DNA of 23,848 bases from a virus. The notes under the pieces were generated by a model. That model did not search any database. It had not been told where the DNA came from and was given only the letters and a program-made list of their open reading frames with translations. The DNA lies in IMG/VR virus record IMGVR_UViG_3300025927_000027, positions 1 through 23,848 of that record. One strand, 5' to 3'. Below are positions 19,842 to 23,848 of this stretch, one piece after another. The position numbers were made by a program, and so were the translations under genes. The stretch's first letter is position 1. Every line of letters begins with the position of its first letter.

Positions 19842-19992
19842 GTGGTCTGGCTGGCAGCCCCTATCCGCCGACCTTCAACGGGGCAGCCCCTGCGGTTCCC
19901 TCCCCCACACTGTGGCCGGCACGAGCCAACGGGAACAAGGCGGCGGGCACGGCGAGGGTCGGCGGGCAGGTGCCGATCCACACCCTACCGGG
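19842..19992. other. Gene-free stretch between the 100-aa gene and the 19764 operon
   Basis: I see no gene here. CCGCCGACC at 19865-19873 is complementary to GGTCGGCGG at 19957-19965, about 83 nt apart. A GGGGC-GCCCC-type run is also present. No tight terminator hairpin is found, so the nature of the stretch is open. Confidence 0.35.
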
Positions 19993-20295
19993 TCAGCTCC
20001 GAGGCGGCCAGCCCCACGTCCCCGACTGGTGCGTGCGCGGCTGCGCCTCATCGTCCGGGTCGTCATCCTCGGGCGCGTCGTCGTCGTGGCGCACCGCCTG
20101 CACCACACCACCCGCGTCGTGCCGCGTCGGCAGCAGGTACAGGTCCACGCCACCCTCGGGCGCGTCGCCGACCACGATCCCCACCACCGGCGCCCACTCG
20201 CGCTCCGTCCCCTCGTCCCCGTCCTCGATCTCCGGCAGCGCCGGGTGGTAGTGCACGACCCGACCCGGCGTCGCGACCTGCTTCTCGTCAGCCAT
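19993..20295 (-). CDS. 100-aa acidic protein near the strand switch
   Basis: ATG 20295 lies 7 nt after a TACAGT box (20308-20303), so it may also be leaderless; GTG 20304 would overlap that box. Contains TPGRVVHYHPALPEIEDGD, then PVVGIVVGDAPEGGVDLYLL, and a very acidic tail ending RTHQSGTWGWPPRS. Similar small proteins occur beside the terminase genes of many actinophages, with unknown function. Confidence 0.75.
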   Translation of the reverse strand: MADEKQVATPGRVVHYHPALPEIEDGDEGTEREWAPVVGIVVGDAPEGGVDLYLLPTRHDAGGVVQAVRHDDDAPEDDDPDDEAQPRTHQSGTWGWPPRS

Positions 20296-20311
20296 GCCGA
20301 ACACTGTACGC

Positions 20312-20327
20312 GGTACGCTCCCGTACC
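20312..20327. promoter_or_regulatory. Interrupted palindrome in the divergent intergenic region
   Basis: GGTACG-CTCC-CGTACC (6-bp arms, 4-nt centre) ends immediately before ATG 20328 and lies about 16 bp from the minus-strand start at 20295. It could be an operator shared by the divergent units. The HTH protein encoded at 20328 is a candidate binder. Confidence 0.5.
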
Positions 20328-20549
20328 ATGAGTCTCGCCACCGACGCGCAACTCAGCCGCGTCCGCAACGCCGCCGCCCGCCGCCGCCAACTCGAAGGCG
20401 AGCTCGAGGAAGCGATCCAGCAGCTGCGCACCGAGATGCAGCGCGCCCGCGACGGTGGCCACTCCACCACCGAGATCGGCGCCGCCGCCGGCCTCAGCCG
20501 ACAGCGCGTCAACCTCGCAACCCGGGAGGCAACCGATGGGCCGGCCTAG
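20328..20549 (+). CDS. 73-aa HTH protein
   Basis: ATG 20328 directly follows the palindrome, with no ribosome site, so translation may be leaderless. The N-terminal 45 residues are a charged helix (VRNAAARRRQLEGELEEAIQ). The C-terminus has an HTH-like HSTTEIGAAAGLSRQRVNL, similar to small phage proteins placed before terminase. It overlaps the next start by 14 nt. Possible regulator of the late or packaging operon. Confidence 0.75.
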   Translation: MSLATDAQLSRVRNAAARRRQLEGELEEAIQQLRTEMQRARDGGHSTTEIGAAAGLSRQRVNLATREATDGPA

Positions 20550-21039
20550 CCTACTCACCCCCGACATCCACGAAGGCATCATGCGGATGATCACCGCCGG
20601 CGTGCCGTTCAAGACCGCCGCCGAAGCACACGGCATCACCTACCAGACGTTCCAGAACTGGCGGCTGCGTGGCCGCGACGCGCTGAGCGTGGCACAGGAG
20701 CACGAGGCGGACGTTCCCGACGACGACCAGAAGTACGTGGACTTCTTTGAGGCGGTCCCTGCGGCTAGGGCCAACTGTATCGCCAGGCTGGTGCTGCTCG
20801 TGTCGCAGGCAGCGACGACGGACTACCGGGCGGCGCTCAGGCTGTTGGCGGTGTATGACCCGCAGACGTTCGCGGATCGGCGGTGGCTGGACGTGGCGCT
20901 GCGCCCGCCGGATGAGGGGTTGCCGCAGGGCGACGTGGCGAACGTGGAGCCGGTGCGGGTGCTGCCGGACGTGCAGCGCGCGTCGCAGCTGGTGGCGATC
21001 CTGGACGAGGCGGGGCTGCTGTCCGACGACGGCGCGTAG
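20536..21039 (+). CDS. terS: Probable terminase small subunit
   Basis: The product is 167 aa from ATG 20536 with GGGAGG 6 nt upstream. The N-terminus has a homeodomain/HTH-like segment (FKTAAEAHGITYQTFQNWRL) after DIHEGIMRMITAG, the arrangement of many small terminases that recognise the packaging site. The rest is helical with acidic segments, fitting the oligomerisation part. Its place just before the large subunit supports the call. Sequence is diverse in this family, so this rests on position and HTH. Confidence 0.75.
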   Translation: MGRPSLLTPDIHEGIMRMITAGVPFKTAAEAHGITYQTFQNWRLRGRDALSVAQEHEADVPDDDQKYVDFFEAVPAARANCIARLVLLVSQAATTDYRAALRLLAVYDPQTFADRRWLDVALRPPDEGLPQGDVANVEPVRVLPDVQRASQLVAILDEAGLLSDDGA

Positions 21040-21055
21040 TACAGTTCCCCCACGA

Positions 21056-21334
21056 ATGCCTACGATCCAGGTACGCGTGGACGAGAAGCACCGGGCGCGG
21101 CTGCAGGCGATGGCCGACCGGGAGGGCATGTCGCTGTCGCAGTTCCTGCGAAGCGTGCTGGTGGCGCTGCCGGATGACCACTCACCCGGCGCGTCGCTGC
21201 AGCGGTTCGTGGACGAGCACGTGACCGCGGCGATGGCACCGCCGAAGGTGCACCGCCGCCGCGCCGGCTGCGAGCGCGTCGCGTTCCACCGGTCGGGCGT
21301 CTACTGCAAGACGTGCGGCACCACGCCGGCGTGA
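21056..21334 (+). CDS. 92-aa RHH-type protein with C-terminal zinc motif
   Basis: ATG 21056 is 10 nt after a TACAGT box with no ribosome site. Residues 3-40 (TIQVRVDEKHRARLQAMADR, SLSQFLRSVLVAL) match a ribbon-helix-helix DNA-binding fold. The tail contains Cys, His and CKTCG (residues about 71-89), a likely zinc site. It lies between the two terminase genes and overlaps the large-subunit start by 4 nt. It may assist packaging-site recognition or regulate the operon. Confidence 0.76.
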   Translation: MPTIQVRVDEKHRARLQAMADREGMSLSQFLRSVLVALPDDHSPGASLQRFVDEHVTAAMAPPKVHRRRAGCERVAFHRSGVYCKTCGTTPA

Positions 21335-22728
21335 AGCCGCTCTCGTCGCTCGGGCGTCGCCAGCGCACCAGGATCGCGGAGCAGGTGCTGCGCGACTGGG
21401 GCGAGCCGCGCCTGCGGTACGTGCCCGACTACTTCGACCCGACCCTGAAGCAACGCGTGCTGCTGTCGCTGGACAGGCTGGACGTGTTCTACGGCGGCGC
21501 GGCCGGGCCGGGCAAGTCGTGGGGCCTGCTCGCCGGCGCACTGCAGTACGTGGACGTGCCGGGCTACGCCGCGATCATGTTCCGCCGCACGTTCCCCGAG
21601 CTGTCCCAGGCGGGTGGGCTGATCGAGGTGTCGCACCTGTGGCTGGACGGCACCGACGCGCGCTACCACCAGGGCGACCACCAGTGGACATTCCCGAGCG
21701 GCGCGTCGCTGACGTTCGCGCACATGCAGTACGAGACGGACAAGGATCGGTATCGCGGCGCGAGCTACCAGTACATCGCGTTCGACGAGTTGACGACGTT
21801 CACCGAGACGCAGTTCCGGTACCTGTTCGGCCGGCTCCGCCGTCCCGAGCGGTCACCGGCCGGCGCCGCCCCCGACGGGCTGACGCTCGACCAGGTGCCG
21901 CTGCGGATGCGCAGCGCGTCGAACCCGGGCGGGCCGGGACACGACTGGGTGAAGGAGCGGTACATCGACAAGGAGACGCGCGAGCGGCGGATCTTCCTCC
22001 CAGCGCGCCTGTCCGAGAACCCGCACATGGATCAGGCGGCGTACCTGACGTCGCTGGCCGAGTTGACGGAGGTGGAGCGGGAGCGGTTGATCCTGGGCGA
22101 CTGGGACGCGATCGACGCGGGCGGCATGTTCGAGCCGAGCCTGTGGCCGACGATCGCGCGGTACTCGTCGGATCAGTGGCTGCGGGTGTGGGACCTGGCC
22201 GGCTCGAAGCCGACGCCCGAGTACCCCGACCCGGACTGGACGGTCGGTGGCCGCATCGACCGCGACCGGACGACGGGACAGGTGTACGTGACGGACGTGG
22301 TGCGGTTCCGGGAAGACCCCGCGACGACCGAGGAGATCGTGAAGGCGACGGCGCTGCGCGACGGGTACGGGCCGGTCGCGATCGAGCAGGAGCCAGGCTC
22401 GGCCGGCGTGTCGGTGATCACCAGGTACAGCCGGCACGTGCTGCAAGGGTTGGCGTCCGTGCACGCGATCCGTCCGACGGGCGACAAGGTGACGCGAGCA
22501 CGGGCGGTCGCGGCTGCAGCTGGGCGCGGCGAGGTGACACTGGTCGTGGGGCCGTGGAACGCGGAGTTCAAGCCCGAGCTACGCCGGTTCCCGCACGGCG
22601 CGCACGACGACCAGGTGGACGTGCTCGCGCACGGCTACAACAACATCGAGCGCCTGGCGGTGTCGTTCACCACCTCGACGCCGGGCGCGGCGCGGCTGCC
22701 GAACGCACGCGACCGACGCGCTCGGTAG
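21331..22728 (+). CDS. terL: Terminase large subunit
   Basis: The protein has 465 aa. GTG 21331 overlaps the preceding stop (GTGA); GTG 21313 is an alternative. The ATPase has Walker A GGAAGPGKS (about residues 50-58), an FRRTFPEL segment after it, and Walker B YIAFDEL. The nuclease domain has RVWDLAGSKPT, the AIEQEPGSAG block, and late GAHDDQVDVLAHGYN, the usual acidic residues for the RNase H-like fold. It packages DNA into proheads and cuts it at the ends. Both enzymatic parts are intact. Confidence 0.95.
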   Translation: MKPLSSLGRRQRTRIAEQVLRDWGEPRLRYVPDYFDPTLKQRVLLSLDRLDVFYGGAAGPGKSWGLLAGALQYVDVPGYAAIMFRRTFPELSQAGGLIEVSHLWLDGTDARYHQGDHQWTFPSGASLTFAHMQYETDKDRYRGASYQYIAFDELTTFTETQFRYLFGRLRRPERSPAGAAPDGLTLDQVPLRMRSASNPGGPGHDWVKERYIDKETRERRIFLPARLSENPHMDQAAYLTSLAELTEVERERLILGDWDAIDAGGMFEPSLWPTIARYSSDQWLRVWDLAGSKPTPEYPDPDWTVGGRIDRDRTTGQVYVTDVVRFREDPATTEEIVKATALRDGYGPVAIEQEPGSAGVSVITRYSRHVLQGLASVHAIRPTGDKVTRARAVAAAAGRGEVTLVVGPWNAEFKPELRRFPHGAHDDQVDVLAHGYNNIERLAVSFTTSTPGAARLPNARDRRAR

Positions 22729-22738
22729 CCTCGCAGCG

Positions 22739-23374
22739 ATGAGCAGGCTTGAGGTCGTGGTCGTGATCCCCACCGTGCAGGGCCGGGAGGATCACCTGGA
22801 CAGGTGCATGGCGGCGTACATGCGCACCCTCGCCGGCGTGCGCTGGCAGGCGGTGGTGGAGCACAACCGCGCGACGTGCGGCGAGGCGTGGAACCTCGGA
22901 GCGGAGGTCGCGCGGGCGGCGGGCGCGACGTGGCTGCACATGACGGCGGACGACCTGGAGCCGCTGGACGGATGGTTCGAGGCGGCGGTGTCGTGCGTGC
23001 GCGAGTTCGGTGCGTCTCCGAGCGCGCTGATCTGGACGGCGCGCGCCGGCGAGCCGGACGTGATCGAGTCGCACGGCGACTGGGCGGCGCGCTACTCGGT
23101 GCCGAACGCGGTGTCGATGAGCCGCATCCCGTTCTGCCGCACCGAGCTCTGGATCGACATTCCACCCATCCACTACTTCTCGGACAACGCTTTCAGTTCG
23201 GCGATGCAGGCACAGGGCATACCCTTGGTCGCGGTGCCGGGGTACGCGTTCCGGCACCACTGGGCACAGGCCGGCCGGAAGCAGATGAACGATGACCAGT
23301 GGTTCCGAGAGCAGACGACGTGGCAGCAGTGGGCGGCCGGCGAGCTGCTGCAGCGCGCTCCGCGGTGGAGCTAG
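22739..23374 (+). CDS. GT-A-type glycosyltransferase-like protein
   Basis: The product is 211 aa from ATG 22739, 10 nt after the terL stop with no strong ribosome site. The start VVVVIPTVQGREDHLDRCMAAY has the nucleotide-sugar-binding pattern of GT2-like enzymes. HMTADDLEPLDGWFEAAV contains a DD metal-binding motif in the DxD position. YFSDNAF provides a later acidic motif. It lacks membrane segments, so it should act in the cytoplasm. Together with the following epimerase it probably decorates virion proteins or DNA. Target not known. Confidence 0.78.
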   Translation: MSRLEVVVVIPTVQGREDHLDRCMAAYMRTLAGVRWQAVVEHNRATCGEAWNLGAEVARAAGATWLHMTADDLEPLDGWFEAAVSCVREFGASPSALIWTARAGEPDVIESHGDWAARYSVPNAVSMSRIPFCRTELWIDIPPIHYFSDNAFSSAMQAQGIPLVAVPGYAFRHHWAQAGRKQMNDDQWFREQTTWQQWAAGELLQRAPRWS

Positions 23375-23383
23375 GAGGACGAG

Positions 23384-23848
23384 ATGCGGATCGTAGTGAC
23401 GGGTGGGCAGGGGTTCATCGGCACGCACCTGTGCCACGCGCTGTGCCTGCACGGGCACGAGGTGACGAGCCTCGACATCAAGCCCGAGCCGCAGGTGAGC
23501 GGGTGGCACCAGATGTACGGCCGCGACGTGCTGCGCCCCGGGCCGGGCGACACGAGCGTGGAGCTGGACGAGGCGATCCGGATCGTTGACCCGGACGTGG
23601 TGGTGCACCTCGCAGCGCAGGTCGGCCGGTTGTTCGGCGAAGACAACATCGAGCACACGATCGAGTCGAACGCGCTGATGACCGCACGGGTCGCTCGCAG
23701 CTGCAGCGCCGCGTTCCGCCGGCCACGGCTGGTCTACACGTCCACGTCGGAGGTGTACGGCGACCTGTCCACCGTCGCGGTCGGGTGCGAGGACTGGACG
23801 GGCGTGTGGCAACTCCCTCACAACCTGTACGGCTTGTCGAAGCGGTGG
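23384..23848 (+). CDS. NAD-dependent sugar epimerase/dehydratase, 3'-truncated by window edge
   Basis: 155 codons are visible from ATG 23384 (AGGAGG, 5 nt spacing), and the frame is still open at the edge. The extended short-chain dehydrogenase signature is complete: TGGQGFIGTH at residues 6-15, DPDVVVHLAAQ mid-protein, YTSTSEVYGD around the catalytic Ser, and YGLSK (Tyr and Lys) close to the edge. It makes or alters an NDP-sugar, presumably the donor for the adjacent glycosyltransferase. The exact substrate cannot be read from this fragment. Confidence 0.87.
   Translation, partial: MRIVVTGGQGFIGTHLCHALCLHGHEVTSLDIKPEPQVSGWHQMYGRDVLRPGPGDTSVELDEAIRIVDPDVVVHLAAQVGRLFGEDNIEHTIESNALMTARVARSCSAAFRRPRLVYTSTSEVYGDLSTVAVGCEDWTGVWQLPHNLYGLSKRW

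Noticed and set aside
20326-20336. GAGACT on the minus strand near the strand switch as -35 of the 100-aa gene
   Set aside because: The distance to the TACAGT box is 22 bp, unlike the constant 17 bp of the other promoters.
1-23848. tRNA genes, CRISPR arrays, insertion sequences, integrase or attachment sites
   Set aside because: I looked for these on both strands by eye and saw none; a covariance-model and repeat search would be needed to exclude short or degenerate cases.

Overview
The window is a stretch of a high-GC, tailed double-stranded DNA phage, most likely one that infects an actinobacterium. The evidence is the very tightly packed small genes, frequent GTG starts, stop/start overlaps (ATGA, GTGA, TGATG), and actinophage-typical families (DUF932, DUF6283, DUF4314, a DnaJ-like MDVRFRP protein, C2H2/zinc-ribbon small proteins). 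No integrase, repressor/attachment module, tRNA or CRISPR array was seen. About 20.3 kb is transcribed leftward (minus strand, early/middle-type genes). The last 3.5 kb is transcribed rightward and begins the packaging module (HTH protein, probable small terminase, RHH/zinc protein, large terminase), followed by a glycosyltransferase and an NDP-sugar epimerase/dehydratase that runs off the right edge. The strand switch is at about 20,296-20,327 and holds a 16-bp interrupted palindrome.

The most striking locus is a minus-strand operon at 1,004-5,272. In transcription order it encodes an XRE-type regulator, QueD, QueE, FolE, QueC, a DpdA-like transglycosylase and a ParB-domain protein, each overlapping the next by 1-13 nt. 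The four preQ0 enzymes would convert GTP to 7-cyano-7-deazaguanine, and DpdA would exchange it for guanine in phage DNA. I see no QueF-like or other tailoring gene, so the predicted modified base is dPreQ0, giving protection from host restriction. The ParB protein carries a C-terminal domain that recurs as a separate 78-aa protein a few hundred bases downstream.

To the right lie secreted/membrane and DNA-associated proteins (5,407-9,916). Next comes a long, nearly gapless operon (17,897 down to 9,995) with replication and recombination functions: winged-helix replication protein, helicase-loader-like protein, RusA resolvase, ERF annealing protein, HNH nuclease and many small unknowns. A second small-gene operon runs from 19,764 to 18,039. 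GC-rich hairpins separate the units.

Regulatory sequence is unusually legible. Five minus-strand promoters share GAGAC(A/T)-17 bp-TACTAT-like boxes. Three of them place the start codon 6-7 nt after the -10 box (leaderless mRNAs starting ATGGGAACC). The other two share a 17-bp block and precede a 5'-terminal hairpin and an AGGAGG site. Two leaderless promoters also share a conserved element just upstream of -35, and a 31-bp repeat occurs twice beside terminator hairpins.
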